Below are positions 1 to 8,125 of a DNA stretch of 64,000 bases, piece after piece. The notes under the pieces were generated by a model. It ran no database searches and was not told the origin of the DNA. It worked only from the letters and a program-made list of their open reading frames with translations. This DNA comes from Kitasatospora sp. MAA4 (GTDB taxonomy: Bacteria > Actinomycetota > Actinomycetes > Streptomycetales > Streptomycetaceae). Made by a program: the position numbers and the translations under genes. The stretch lies in the NCBI RefSeq assembly GCF_029893355.1, contig NZ_JARZAI010000006.1, positions 186,001 to 250,000 of the forward strand, read 5' to 3'. Position 1 is the stretch's first letter. Each line of letters begins with the position of its first letter.

Positions 1-78
1 GGCGTCGTTGGTTTGGGCGCACACCGGGGAACCGCCGAGCGGCGGATCCTGTTGGAACAGTCACGAGGGGGTGGGTGC

Positions 79-1008
79 ATGTCCGCAGAGCTGGGCAGCG
101 CAGAGATCCACGGCAGCACGGCGGTCGCCGAGCACGCTCCGCAGGAGCACGCCTCGGCCGTCGGGGACACCGTGCCCGCCACGCCCGTCGCGCCCGTCGC
201 CGCCGTCGCACTCCCCGCGCCGCGCCAGCAGCCGGCCCTCGGCCCCAACCTGGACACCCGCACCCTCTCCCGCTCGCTCTTCCGCCGGCTCGCCACCCTC
301 ACCGCCGGCAGCGACGAGCACACCTACGTCCGCGACACCCTGATCGAGCTCAACCTGCCGCTGGTCCGGTACGCCTCCGCGCGGTTCCGCAGCCGCAACG
401 AGCCGATGGAGGACATCGTCCAGGTCGGCACGATCGGCCTGATCAAGGCGATCGACCGGTTCGACCCCGAGCGCGGGGTCGAGTTCCCGACCTTCGCGAT
501 GCCCACCGTGGTCGGCGAGATCAAGCGCTTCTTCCGGGACACCAGCTGGTCGGTCCGGGTCCCGCGCCGCCTGCAGGAACTGCGCCTGGCGCTCACCAAG
601 GCCGGGGACGAGCTGTCCCAGCGGCTGGACCGCTCGCCCACCGTCGCCGAGTTGGCCGTCTGCCTGGGCGTCAGCGAGGAGGACGTGGTCGAGGGCCTGG
701 CCGTGGGCAACGCCTACACCGCCAGCTCGCTCGACTCCAGCCCCGGCGAGGAGGACGGCGACGGCCCGCTCGCCGAGCGCCTGGGCTACGAGGACCTCGC
801 GCTCGAGGGCGTCGAGTACCGCGAGTCGCTCAAGCCGCTGCTGGCCAAGCTCCCGCCGCGCGAGCGCCGGATCATCATGCTGCGCTTCTTCGGGAACCTG
901 ACGCAGTCCCAGATCGGCGAGGAGATCGGCATCTCGCAGATGCACGTCTCACGGCTGCTGACCAAGACCCTCACCCAGCTGCGTGAAGGCCTGATCAGCG
1001 AGGGCTGA
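79..1008 (+). CDS. SigB/SigF/SigG-type RNA polymerase sigma factor
   Basis: Alternative sigma-70 family factor of about 309 aa that would direct core RNA polymerase to stress or sporulation promoters. A variable Ala/Pro-rich N-terminus (about 70 aa) is followed by region 2 with the core-binding motif [20 protein letters not shown], then region 3 ([17 protein letters not shown]) and a region 4 helix-turn-helix ([21 protein letters not shown]) near the C-terminus. The length and the [13 protein letters not shown] motif fit the SigB/SigF group of streptomycetes. An in-frame ATG lies further upstream at 13, but the ATG at 79 has a purine-rich GAGGGGGTGGG box just before it and gives the usual family N-terminus. 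These factors are normally controlled by RsbW-like anti-sigma kinases. None is adjacent here. Confidence 0.93.
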   Translation: MSAELGSAEIHGSTAVAEHAPQEHASAVGDTVPATPVAPVAAVALPAPRQQPALGPNLDTRTLSRSLFRRLATLTAGSDEHTYVRDTLIELNLPLVRYASARFRSRNEPMEDIVQVGTIGLIKAIDRFDPERGVEFPTFAMPTVVGEIKRFFRDTSWSVRVPRRLQELRLALTKAGDELSQRLDRSPTVAELAVCLGVSEEDVVEGLAVGNAYTASSLDSSPGEEDGDGPLAERLGYEDLALEGVEYRESLKPLLAKLPPRERRIIMLRFFGNLTQSQIGEEIGISQMHVSRLLTKTLTQLREGLISEG

Positions 1009-1117
1009 GTCCCCCCAAGCGCCCGATCTCGACCCCGAACCGTCACACCCCATGTACTCGTCGTATGGTCGATCGATCCGATCAGGGCCATCGACATCCG
1101 AGTCATGGGGGACTGGC

Positions 1118-1438
1118 ATGGGCACGGGAGCGGCACAGTTGCCGGAGCTGGTGTACGCACCGGCGCGGCCGATCCTGCACGATGGACGGCGCGAGCTCCT
1201 CTACGAGGTGCGGGACCACCCCGACGGCACGCGGGTTCTGCCGGTGTTCACCTCGCTGGATCGCCTGGTAGAGGAACTCGGACCGGCGCAGCCCTGGGCG
1301 CAGTCTCCGCTGCGCGCGGTCCGGGCGCTGATGGGCGCTGTCGGAGTAACCCGTGTCGAGCTGGATCCCGCCCTAGCCGGATCGGCCTGGCGCTGGACGC
1401 CCGAAGACCTCGACCGGTACGTGGGGGAGACCGCATGA
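1118..1438 (+). CDS. SAV_915-family / SseB-like small protein
   Basis: Protein of 106 aa that resembles the short SAV_915/SseB-like proteins of streptomycetes: a conserved N-terminal strand (PELVYAPARP), a central LPVFTSLDRLVEELGPAQPW segment and a C-terminal half predicting a residue pattern V-x-R-V-E-L-D-P. The molecular function of the family is unknown. The ATG at 1118 is preceded by GGGGGAC. Earlier in-frame starts add an unconserved leader. The stop overlaps a short ATG frame at 1435, and the next large gene (1480) is a WXG100-like protein, so the three probably form a small secretion-linked operon. In streptomycetes such proteins are often found next to WXG100/ESX-type genes. Confidence 0.72.
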   Translation: MGTGAAQLPELVYAPARPILHDGRRELLYEVRDHPDGTRVLPVFTSLDRLVEELGPAQPWAQSPLRAVRALMGAVGVTRVELDPALAGSAWRWTPEDLDRYVGETA

Positions 1439-1470
1439 GCGGCAGCTACGCCATCACGAAGCTGAAGTAG
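1435..1470 (+). CDS. Candidate 11-codon ORF in the WXG100-like locus
   Basis: ATG overlaps the stop of the preceding gene in an ATGA arrangement and reads MSGSYAITKLK before TAG. The next gene starts 10 bases later. Translation by coupling is possible, but there is no independent evidence that the peptide exists. It may simply be a re-initiation bridge to the WXG100-like gene. Confidence 0.25.
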   Translation: MSGSYAITKLK

Positions 1471-1479
1471 GCGACAGAA

Positions 1480-2898
1480 GTGGCCAGCAAGAAACCGACG
1501 CAGCTCGACGGGTTCGCCCACACCTGGGTGGGCGGCGACATCCACGGCCTCTCCGCACTCGCGGGCACGCTCTACGGCTACCTGCCGAAGATCGACGAGG
1601 CGGTGACGTTCCTGAACAACAGCGTCAGCAAGGTCGCCCACGACGCCGGCTGGTCGGGCGACGCAGCCGGCGCCTTCCAGCAGGCCTGGGGCACCGACGC
1701 ACTGGCCGCACAAGCGCTGCAGTCGGTGATCTCGGCGACCGGCGACGCGCTCGACACCCTGGCGGTGCAGCTCGCCGCCATCGAGTCGGCCCTGGAGGAC
1801 GGCGCCGACCACGCCCGGACGCAGGGAGTCGCGATCGGCGCGGACGGCCAGCCGCCCGCTGCCGCACCTTCGGTCGGACCACCCAGCAGCCCGCCGCCCG
1901 CCAACCCGGCGGCGGCGCAGGCCGCAAGCGACTACGCGACGCTGTGGACGCAGAGTCTGCAGGTCGCGGAGCAGGCGCGGGTGGATGCGGCGACCACGCT
2001 GAAGGGGATCTACGACCAGGTCGCTCCGCCCAAGACCGGCACCGACAGCGCGCTGGCGACCGGCGACAAGGGCACGGTGGGCGACTACCTGCGCGGGCTC
2101 TGGGCCGTACCGTCCGCGTACAGCAAGACCGTGGGCGAGCAGGCCGAGAAGCTGCGCGGCGACGCGGCTGCGGCCCAGGCCGCCTGGACAGCGGCGAAGA
2201 ACGCCCGACCCAACCCCAACATCCCGATGCCCAAGGACGTCAAGGACAACCTGCACGACACGCGGCTCAAGCTCGCGGATGTCGAGACCAAGTTGACCGC
2301 GGCCGAGGCGTTGGAGAGCAAGACCGTCCTGTCCAGCAAGCTGGACACCCGACTGACCACGGCCCTCTCGTTGATAGGCGTCGAGGCCCGCACCTCGGCC
2401 GAGCTGGGCGCGTTCCAGAAGACCGAGAAGTTCATCGGTGATGTCCCGTTCCTGGACGCCATCGCTGCGGTCGACGGTACCTATTTCATGGCCCGCGACG
2501 ACATCCAGAAGGGGCAGCCCTGGTACGAGGCCGTACCGGAGGACGCTCTCGCCAACGTGGGCAGTCTCGCCGTTGGCGCTGTAGCGGGCACACTCGCCGC
2601 CGGCGCGGCCGACGCCATTGGGACGGGTCTCGGGTTCGCCGGGGCCGGCGTCATCGGCGTCGCTTCCGGCGCGGTGATTGGTGGAGTGGTCTGTGTCGGC
2701 GTCGGCGACCTGACGTCCAACCTCTTCCACGAACACTGGGACGAGGACATGCACAAGGACGGCTTCTGGGGCGGTCTCGGGGACGGGATCGGTCACAGCG
2801 TCAGCAAGACCGGATCCGACATGGCCGACCTGGCGAGCAAGACCGGGTCCACCGTCGAGAACCTGGGGAAGAAGGCGTGGCATGGGATCTTCGGGTAG
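1480..2898 (+). CDS. WXG100-like secreted/membrane effector-type protein
   Basis: Protein of 472 aa starting at GTG. The N-terminal about 110 aa form a helical WXG100-like module with WSGDAAGAFQQAW at the turn between two helices, as in ESX (type VII) substrates. A Pro/Ala-rich linker (about 125-145) and a long charged helical region follow. A hydrophobic Gly/Ala-rich stretch (about 360-410: AVGAVAGTLAAGAADAIG...) could insert in a membrane or form a glycine-zipper pore, and the C-terminal 60 aa are a polar tail with repeated SKTGS motifs. The layout matches large ESX-associated proteins of Actinobacteria. There is no recognisable toxin fold at the C-terminus. The next gene starts inside its last codons and encodes a membrane protein, suggesting a partner. 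Function is inferred from architecture only. Confidence 0.7.
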   Translation: MASKKPTQLDGFAHTWVGGDIHGLSALAGTLYGYLPKIDEAVTFLNNSVSKVAHDAGWSGDAAGAFQQAWGTDALAAQALQSVISATGDALDTLAVQLAAIESALEDGADHARTQGVAIGADGQPPAAAPSVGPPSSPPPANPAAAQAASDYATLWTQSLQVAEQARVDAATTLKGIYDQVAPPKTGTDSALATGDKGTVGDYLRGLWAVPSAYSKTVGEQAEKLRGDAAAAQAAWTAAKNARPNPNIPMPKDVKDNLHDTRLKLADVETKLTAAEALESKTVLSSKLDTRLTTALSLIGVEARTSAELGAFQKTEKFIGDVPFLDAIAAVDGTYFMARDDIQKGQPWYEAVPEDALANVGSLAVGAVAGTLAAGAADAIGTGLGFAGAGVIGVASGAVIGGVVCVGVGDLTSNLFHEHWDEDMHKDGFWGGLGDGIGHSVSKTGSDMADLASKTGSTVENLGKKAWHGIFG

Positions 2899-3520
2899 CC
2901 GCACGCCCCACACCCCGAGGCCGAGGCTGACTCTGCTGCCTCCGTCTGACGGCGTGGTGTCCCCGAACTGGCGTCGAGTCCAGCTTTCCGACCTGCCCGA
3001 CGGGGTCACGGCTCTCTCGATTCCCGGGGTGGGGACGAGCTGGTACCGACGCGGAATCGTCTACTGGATGAACCGCCTCGTCGCCTTCGCGATGTTCGTG
3101 ACTCTGACGGTCATCTACGTGCTCCTCTACAAGTTGATCCTCTGGGATGACCCCAACACCACGCATTTCGGGGCGATGTGGTGGGGGGTCCTGATCTTCG
3201 GGGTGGTCACGACCGCGGAGGGGTACCGGGTGGCCCTGCCCGGACGGCTGCTGCTCTGGAAGGTGCTCCGAACGAATCCCGGCCGGTTCGTCAGTGCGGT
3301 ACTTGCCGTCCCGTTCTTCACCTACGCACTCTCCGTCGCGTTCCTGGCGCCAGGATTCGCCCTCAGCCGCGCCGTCCAGTCCCTGAGCCTGACCACTCCG
3401 GACGAGCGGATCGCCCGCGCCGACCTCGATGCCCAGCTCCGGGCGCACCCCCACCACCCCGGTCCTGTGCCTACGGTCGGGTGCCGATCACGACGGTCGC
3501 GTACAGCTCGTCCGAGCTGA
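2882..3520 (+). CDS. Small integral membrane protein, partner of the WXG100-like gene
   Basis: Protein of 212 aa whose ATG lies 17 bases inside the preceding gene, with a GAAGAAGG box upstream, so it is translationally coupled. A cytoplasmic N-terminus (about 55 aa) is followed by hydrophobic segments around 62-84, 98-113 and 135-157. The last about 40 residues (from about 172) become Arg/Pro-rich and run antisense into the convergent methyltransferase gene (50-bp overlap), so the true C-terminus may be less conserved there. I do not recognise a named family. A role at the membrane together with the 1480 product is the simplest reading. Confidence 0.65.
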   Translation: MGSSGSRTPHTPRPRLTLLPPSDGVVSPNWRRVQLSDLPDGVTALSIPGVGTSWYRRGIVYWMNRLVAFAMFVTLTVIYVLLYKLILWDDPNTTHFGAMWWGVLIFGVVTTAEGYRVALPGRLLLWKVLRTNPGRFVSAVLAVPFFTYALSVAFLAPGFALSRAVQSLSLTTPDERIARADLDAQLRAHPHHPGPVPTVGCRSRRSRTARPS

Positions 3521-4256
3521 CCACGCGTGGGAGCAGGCCGTGGCGGGCGAAGGCCTCGGCGGTGTGGGGGGCCTGCCGCTCGCTGGTCTCGATCAGCAGG
3601 TGGCCGCCCGGGGCCAGCCATCGGGCGGCCTCTGCGGTCACCCGGCGCTGGACGTCGAGGCCGTCGGCGCCGCCGTCGAGGGCGACCAGTGGCTCGTGCA
3701 GGCGGGCCTCGGGCGGGAGCAGGCCGATCTCGTCGGTGGGCACGTAGGGCGCGTTGGCGACCAGGACGTCGATCCGGCCGCGCAGCGCGGCGGGCAGCGG
3801 TGCGTAGAGGTCGCCTTCGTGGACCCGGTCGCCGGCCGCGATGTTGCGGCGGGCGCAGCGCACCGCGGCGGGGTCGATGTCGGCGGCGTGCAGCTCGGGC
3901 CGGTCCAGGACCGCGAGCAGCGCGGCGGCGACCGCGCCCGAGCCACAGCACAGGTCGACGACGACGGCGCCCGGTCCGGCGAGTGCGGCCGCCTGGCCGA
4001 CCAGGAACTCGGTGCGCCGCCGGGGCACGAAGACACCCGGTTCGACGATGATCCGCAGGCCGCAGAACTCGGCCCAGCCGAGGACCTGTTCGAGCGGAAC
4101 GCCGTCGACCCGCCGGTCCACCATGGCGGTGAGCTCGGCGGGGTCGCGGGCGGTGGAGAGCAGCAGTCGGGCCTCGTCCTCGGCGAAGACGCAGCCTGCG
4201 GCCCGGAGCCTGGTGACAAGGACGGAAAGCGGGAGAAGTGCGGGGGAAACCGACAT
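3471..4256 (-). CDS. PrmC/HemK-related putative protein N5-glutamine methyltransferase
   Basis: SAM-dependent class I methyltransferase of 261 aa. SAM-binding motif I is VVVDLCCGSGAVAAAL and the acidic loop is LHAADIDPAAV. The catalytic motif reads NAPY where classical PrmC/HemK has NPPY. This is typical of the actinobacterial PrmC-related paralogue family rather than of PrmC itself, which methylates release-factor GGQ glutamine. The PRRRTEFLV segment and the C-terminal HLLIETSERQ also fit the family. The start MSVSPALLPLS at 4256 is preceded by GAAAGG. The upstream in-frame ATG adds an unconserved Arg-rich leader. The substrate is not known from sequence. The gene stands alone, convergent with the membrane protein gene. 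Confidence 0.85.
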   Translation of the reverse strand: MSVSPALLPLSVLVTRLRAAGCVFAEDEARLLLSTARDPAELTAMVDRRVDGVPLEQVLGWAEFCGLRIIVEPGVFVPRRRTEFLVGQAAALAGPGAVVVDLCCGSGAVAAALLAVLDRPELHAADIDPAAVRCARRNIAAGDRVHEGDLYAPLPAALRGRIDVLVANAPYVPTDEIGLLPPEARLHEPLVALDGGADGLDVQRRVTAEAARWLAPGGHLLIETSERQAPHTAEAFARHGLLPRVVSSDELYATVVIGTRP

Positions 4257-4416
4257 GGGAAACCTTTCGGGACGCCTGTGGGCGCTCCCGCGGCCTCGCA
4301 CCTATGCCTGGTGGACCGCGTGGTCGTCAAAGGGGAGCGCCCGACCTGTTGCAGCGGTAATCGGACTCACCTCCTCGGATGCACGACTCGTGACGGATTC
4401 ACTGTAGCGGTTCGCG

Positions 4417-5325
4417 TCAGTCGTCCAGCAGGTTCTTGCGCAGTCCGGCCAGCACGGTGTCGTCAAGGCCCAGGCCGGTGCGCCAGAACGCGTCGAAGGA
4501 CGGCCAGCCGGCGGCGACCTCGTCGAAGGCGGCCTCCAGGTAGCGGCGGTCGGCGCGGAAGAGCGGGAGCAGCAGCGAGGGGTCCTGCATCAGGCCGCGG
4601 GTGTAGAAGCTCTCCACGATCTGCTCGATCAGCGCCGCCGAACGGGCGTTGGTCAGCAGGTAGTCCTCGTAGACGGTCTCCTGCTCGACGCCGAGGACGG
4701 TGAGCAGCAGGGCCGCCGTCCAGCCGGTGCGGTCCTTGCCGGCGGTGCAGTGGAAGAGCAGCGGGGTGCCGTCCGGCGCGGCCATCAGGCGCAGCACGGT
4801 GGCGAACCGCTCGCGTGCGACCGGGTCGGTGACGAACCAGCGGTAGAGGCCGGTCATCATCCCGGCCGCCTTGCCGTCGCCGAGCAGATCCTGCTGCTTG
4901 ACCGGGTCGCGGTCGGCCAGGGCGTCACGCAGCGCGACGTAGATGTCGAAGTCGGCAGCGAACACCGGCAGATGGTGCAGGGTGATGCCGTCGGGGGCGG
5001 TGCGCTCCACGGTGACCGGCACGGAGGACAGTTCGGCGGCCGCGATGTCGGCGACCGGCAGTCCGGGGACCCGGTCGGGGCCCGCCTCGCGGACCTCGTC
5101 CAGGCTGCGCAGGTCCACGATCTGACGCAGGCCCAAGTCGGCGAGCAGCTCCACGTCCTCTTCACCCAGACGGTTCAGGCCGTCACTGCGCAGTGCGACG
5201 CCCGAGCGCAGCACCCGGCCGTCTGCCGTGCGGTAGCCGCCCAGATCACGGGCGTTCACGGCACCCCGCAAACCGAGGCTCCGGGCGGAAAGTTCGTCGG
5301 CGGCCGGGGTGGGCTGCTCAGTCAC
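4417..5325 (-). CDS. Tyrosine-protein phosphatase (Tyr_phosphatase_3 / LipA-type)
   Basis: Protein of 302 aa with the phosphatase P-loop HCTAGKDRTGW (C-x5-R), the family N-terminus NARDLGGYRTADGR and DLRSLDEV downstream. It belongs to the bacterial dual-specificity/lipid phosphatase family that includes Listeria LipA and mycobacterial PtpB, acting on phosphotyrosine or phosphoinositide-like substrates. The GTG at 5325 has an AGGAGG seven bases upstream, which decides the start over an ATG nine codons earlier. No signal peptide is visible, so the product is probably cytoplasmic. It is a monocistron, divergent from the exopolysaccharide locus. Confidence 0.88.
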   Translation of the reverse strand: MTEQPTPAADELSARSLGLRGAVNARDLGGYRTADGRVLRSGVALRSDGLNRLGEEDVELLADLGLRQIVDLRSLDEVREAGPDRVPGLPVADIAAAELSSVPVTVERTAPDGITLHHLPVFAADFDIYVALRDALADRDPVKQQDLLGDGKAAGMMTGLYRWFVTDPVARERFATVLRLMAAPDGTPLLFHCTAGKDRTGWTAALLLTVLGVEQETVYEDYLLTNARSAALIEQIVESFYTRGLMQDPSLLLPLFRADRRYLEAAFDEVAAGWPSFDAFWRTGLGLDDTVLAGLRKNLLDD

Positions 5326-5775
5326 AGTGGTTCCTCCTGGATTATCGAACAACGAGGCGGCACAGAGGGGGGGCAGAGCACTCTGACCGCTCCCTTCAGC
5401 TGTATCTACCAGACAAGGGTACGAACCTGTACGTCCGGTGAGTGTTCATCACATCAGCTGGGCACTCTTGACACTGTCCACGTCATATTCCCGCAGGTGA
5501 CGTGCCTATGGAGCAGAACATGTCATGGACTTGCAAAATCCTGCTCCATTAAGTCTTCCCTAACTCACAGTTAGTGCCTAACATGGCGCCGACGTGAACA
5601 TCTGTGACAGATTTGCAGTCCTCTCACCCGTTCGGCGGCATGCCCGGGTATTTCTGCCCCACCATGGTCGCAAGTGAACCGCACCGATTTTTCGTGCGGC
5701 ACGGGGGACGCGAAAATGATCATTCGGGGTGGACGTCGGGGTCGTCTGCCCTGCTCAGGGGAGGAACACCGAACT
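5326..5775 (+). promoter_or_regulatory. 450-bp divergent intergenic region upstream of the exopolysaccharide locus
   Basis: No gene is convincing here. The stretch 5440-5700 is distinctly more A/T-rich than its surroundings. It holds a long-range inverted repeat ATGGAGCAG (5509-5517) / CTGCTCCAT (5541-5549), a short palindrome CTAACTCACAGTTAG (5560-5574) and a TTGACA at 5469 without an obvious correctly spaced -10. It probably contains the promoters of the phosphatase and of the deacetylase, with regulator sites. This is inferred from position and symmetry only. Confidence 0.45.
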
Positions 5776-7986
5776 ATGGGTCGAGCGACCCGTCGCGCTG
5801 CCGCCTGCGCGGCAGTCGGTCTGCTGGCTGCCGGTCTGCAGACCGTGACCGCGCACGCCGCGGCACAGAACCGAATCGACCTCACCGTGCTGCTGGTGGA
5901 CGACGGTGGCCCGGCCACCGCCGCCATCGCCGCAGAGCTGACGAGTGAGGGCACCCCGTACACCACGGTGAAGCTCTCGGACCCGAACCGTCCGACGATC
6001 AACGCCGCCTTCCTCAGTGACACCCTGAACGGCGCCCCGCGGGCGAAGTTCGAGGGCGTCGTGCTTCCGAACGACAACCCCTTCGGCACCGGCTCGGCCG
6101 AGATGACCGCGCTCGCCACGTACGAGGCGACCTTCGGCATCCGCCAGATCGACGCGTACACCTACGCGCAGCCCTCGGTCGGCCTGAACTGGGCTCAGAA
6201 CCCCGGCTACATCGGCACGCTGGACGGCACCCAGGGCGGCGTCACCGCCGCCGGCACCGCGGGTCCGTTCGGATACCTGAAGGGGAGCGTCCCCTTCGAG
6301 GACAACGACCCCAACGTCAGCGAGAGTTACGGCTACCTCGCCACCCCGCTGACCACCCTGCCCGCCGGCTCCACGTTCACTCCCCTGGTGGACGCGCCGA
6401 TCCCGGGAACCACCTCGCGCGGTTCGCTGGTGGGCGAGTACGCCCACGACAACCGCCGGGAACTGGTCGTCACCTTCGTCTACAACCAGTACCAGCAGCA
6501 GTTCCGGCTGCTGGCGCGCGGCATGGTGGACTGGGTGACGCAGGGAGTTCACCTCGGCTACGACCAGAACTACTTCGCGGTCCACGCCGACGACCTCTTC
6601 CTGTCGGACGATCGCTGGAGCAGCACCCTCAAGTGCACCCCGGGCGACGTCACCTGCCCGCCCAACACCAGCCCGGACCTGAACCCGATCCGGATGACCC
6701 CGTCCGACGTCGACACCCTGGTGGCGTGGGAGAAGGCCAACAACTTCACCATCGACTTCCCGTTCAACGGCGGTGGCAGTGCGGACTGGGAGTCGGAGAA
6801 CAACACGACGACCGACCCGCTGCTGACGAAGTTCCTGGCCGACCAGTCGTCGTTCCGGTTCATCAACCACACCTGGGACCACCCGTTCCTCGGGTGCCAG
6901 CAGGACGTCACCGTCGTGCCCTGGAAGTGCCAGACCGACGCCAGCGGCAACGACATCTGGGTCAGCGAAGCGACCATCCAGAGCGAGATCCAGCAGAACA
7001 TCACCTGGGCCCAGCAGCAGGGCCTGAAGATCGACCCGACCGAACTGCTCACCGGTGAGCACTCGGGCCTGGTGACGCTGCCCCAGCAGCCCACCGACAA
7101 CCCGAACCTCGCCCCCGCGCTCGCCGCCGCCGGCATCAAGTGGACCGGCAGCGACGCCTCCCGCGAGCCGGCCCAGCGCGCGGTCGGCTCCACGCTGACC
7201 GTCCCGCGGTACCCGATGAACGTCTTCTACAACGCGAGCACCGCCGCGACGGAGACCGACGAGTACAACTGGATCTACAACAGCAAGGCCAACGGCGGCA
7301 GCGGTCTCTGCGAGACCTCGGGCAACTCCACCTGCCTGCCGGCCCCGCTGAGCGAGGCCACCGGCTACACCTCGTACATCGTGCCGCTGGAGACCCGGAT
7401 CGACCTCGGCCACGTGCTGAACAACGACCCGCGTCCGCACTTCATCCACCAGTCCAACTTCGCCGAGGGCCAGATCGCCTACCCGGTGCTGAACAGCATC
7501 CTGAACACCTACAAGGGGCTGTACAACACCAACACCCCCCTGGTGAACATGAGCGAGAGCAGCATCGGCACCGAGCTGCAGAAGCGTTCCGCCTGGGCCG
7601 GCGCCGTCTCCAACGGCCAGGTCACCGGCTACCGGATCGGCAGCACCGTGACGGTCAGCGCGCCCTCGGGCGTGCAGATCGAGGCGACCATGCCGACCGG
7701 CACCACGCAGAAGCAGCTGCTCGGCAGCACGGCCTTCGGCGCCCCGTACGCGGGCTCGCTCACCGGCTGGGTCTCCCCGGGCGCGTTCCAGGGCTCCGTC
7801 ACGCTCACCCTGAGCGCGGCGAACACCCCGAGCGGAGCCGCTGTCGTCAAGGCGAACACCGTCAAGATCGCCCCGGCCGCGCCGAAGGCCGTCGTGCCCC
7901 AGGGCGTCCTCAAGGCGGTCCCGGCCGGTCCGGGCGACATCAAGCGCACCAAGGGCAAGTCGCTGGTTCCGAACACCAGCAAGTAG
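5776..7986 (+). CDS. Secreted Agd3-like (CE18-type) polysaccharide deacetylase
   Basis: Secreted protein of 736 aa. The N-terminus MGRATRRAAACAAVGLL ... HAAA is a Sec signal peptide. A domain at about 30-250 follows, then a NodB-like deacetylase core: the metal/base motif HADD (residues 270-273) and the H-T-W-D-H motif (H365, H369), which matches the H-(S/T)-x-x-H zinc site. The C-terminal about 130 aa look like a beta-rich module. This is the architecture of Agd3, the fungal galactosaminogalactan deacetylase that founded family CE18, which has bacterial relatives. It would remove N-acetyl groups from an extracellular hexosamine polymer. The ATG at 5776 is preceded by GGGAGGA. It heads a locus of polymer synthesis and hydrolase genes, but hairpins separate it from the next gene. 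Confidence 0.82.
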   Translation: MGRATRRAAACAAVGLLAAGLQTVTAHAAAQNRIDLTVLLVDDGGPATAAIAAELTSEGTPYTTVKLSDPNRPTINAAFLSDTLNGAPRAKFEGVVLPNDNPFGTGSAEMTALATYEATFGIRQIDAYTYAQPSVGLNWAQNPGYIGTLDGTQGGVTAAGTAGPFGYLKGSVPFEDNDPNVSESYGYLATPLTTLPAGSTFTPLVDAPIPGTTSRGSLVGEYAHDNRRELVVTFVYNQYQQQFRLLARGMVDWVTQGVHLGYDQNYFAVHADDLFLSDDRWSSTLKCTPGDVTCPPNTSPDLNPIRMTPSDVDTLVAWEKANNFTIDFPFNGGGSADWESENNTTTDPLLTKFLADQSSFRFINHTWDHPFLGCQQDVTVVPWKCQTDASGNDIWVSEATIQSEIQQNITWAQQQGLKIDPTELLTGEHSGLVTLPQQPTDNPNLAPALAAAGIKWTGSDASREPAQRAVGSTLTVPRYPMNVFYNASTAATETDEYNWIYNSKANGGSGLCETSGNSTCLPAPLSEATGYTSYIVPLETRIDLGHVLNNDPRPHFIHQSNFAEGQIAYPVLNSILNTYKGLYNTNTPLVNMSESSIGTELQKRSAWAGAVSNGQVTGYRIGSTVTVSAPSGVQIEATMPTGTTQKQLLGSTAFGAPYAGSLTGWVSPGAFQGSVTLTLSAANTPSGAAVVKANTVKIAPAAPKAVVPQGVLKAVPAGPGDIKRTKGKSLVPNTSK

Positions 7987-7993
7987 CAGTGCG

Positions 7994-8079
7994 CACCGGG
8001 CGGCCGCCAACCGCAGCCGCCCGGTGAACACGCAGTAAGCAGAAGCATCGGTGGGGGCCCACCACGTCCCCACCGATGC
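7994..8079 (+). terminator. Two consecutive hairpins between deacetylase and pelF-like genes
   Basis: Hairpin 1 at 7994-8026 has 11-bp arms CACCGGGCGGC / GCCGCCCGGTG. Hairpin 2 at 8045-8079 has 12-bp arms GCATCGGTGGGG / CCCCACCGATGC. They lie in the 139-bp gap between the two coding regions. They could end transcription of the deacetylase gene or act as an attenuator or processing site inside a longer operon. Confidence 0.6.
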
Positions 8080-8125
8080 AGCGCCCGGCCGCCATCGGGC
8101 GCCTGACAGGGGGAGGGAAGCCAGG

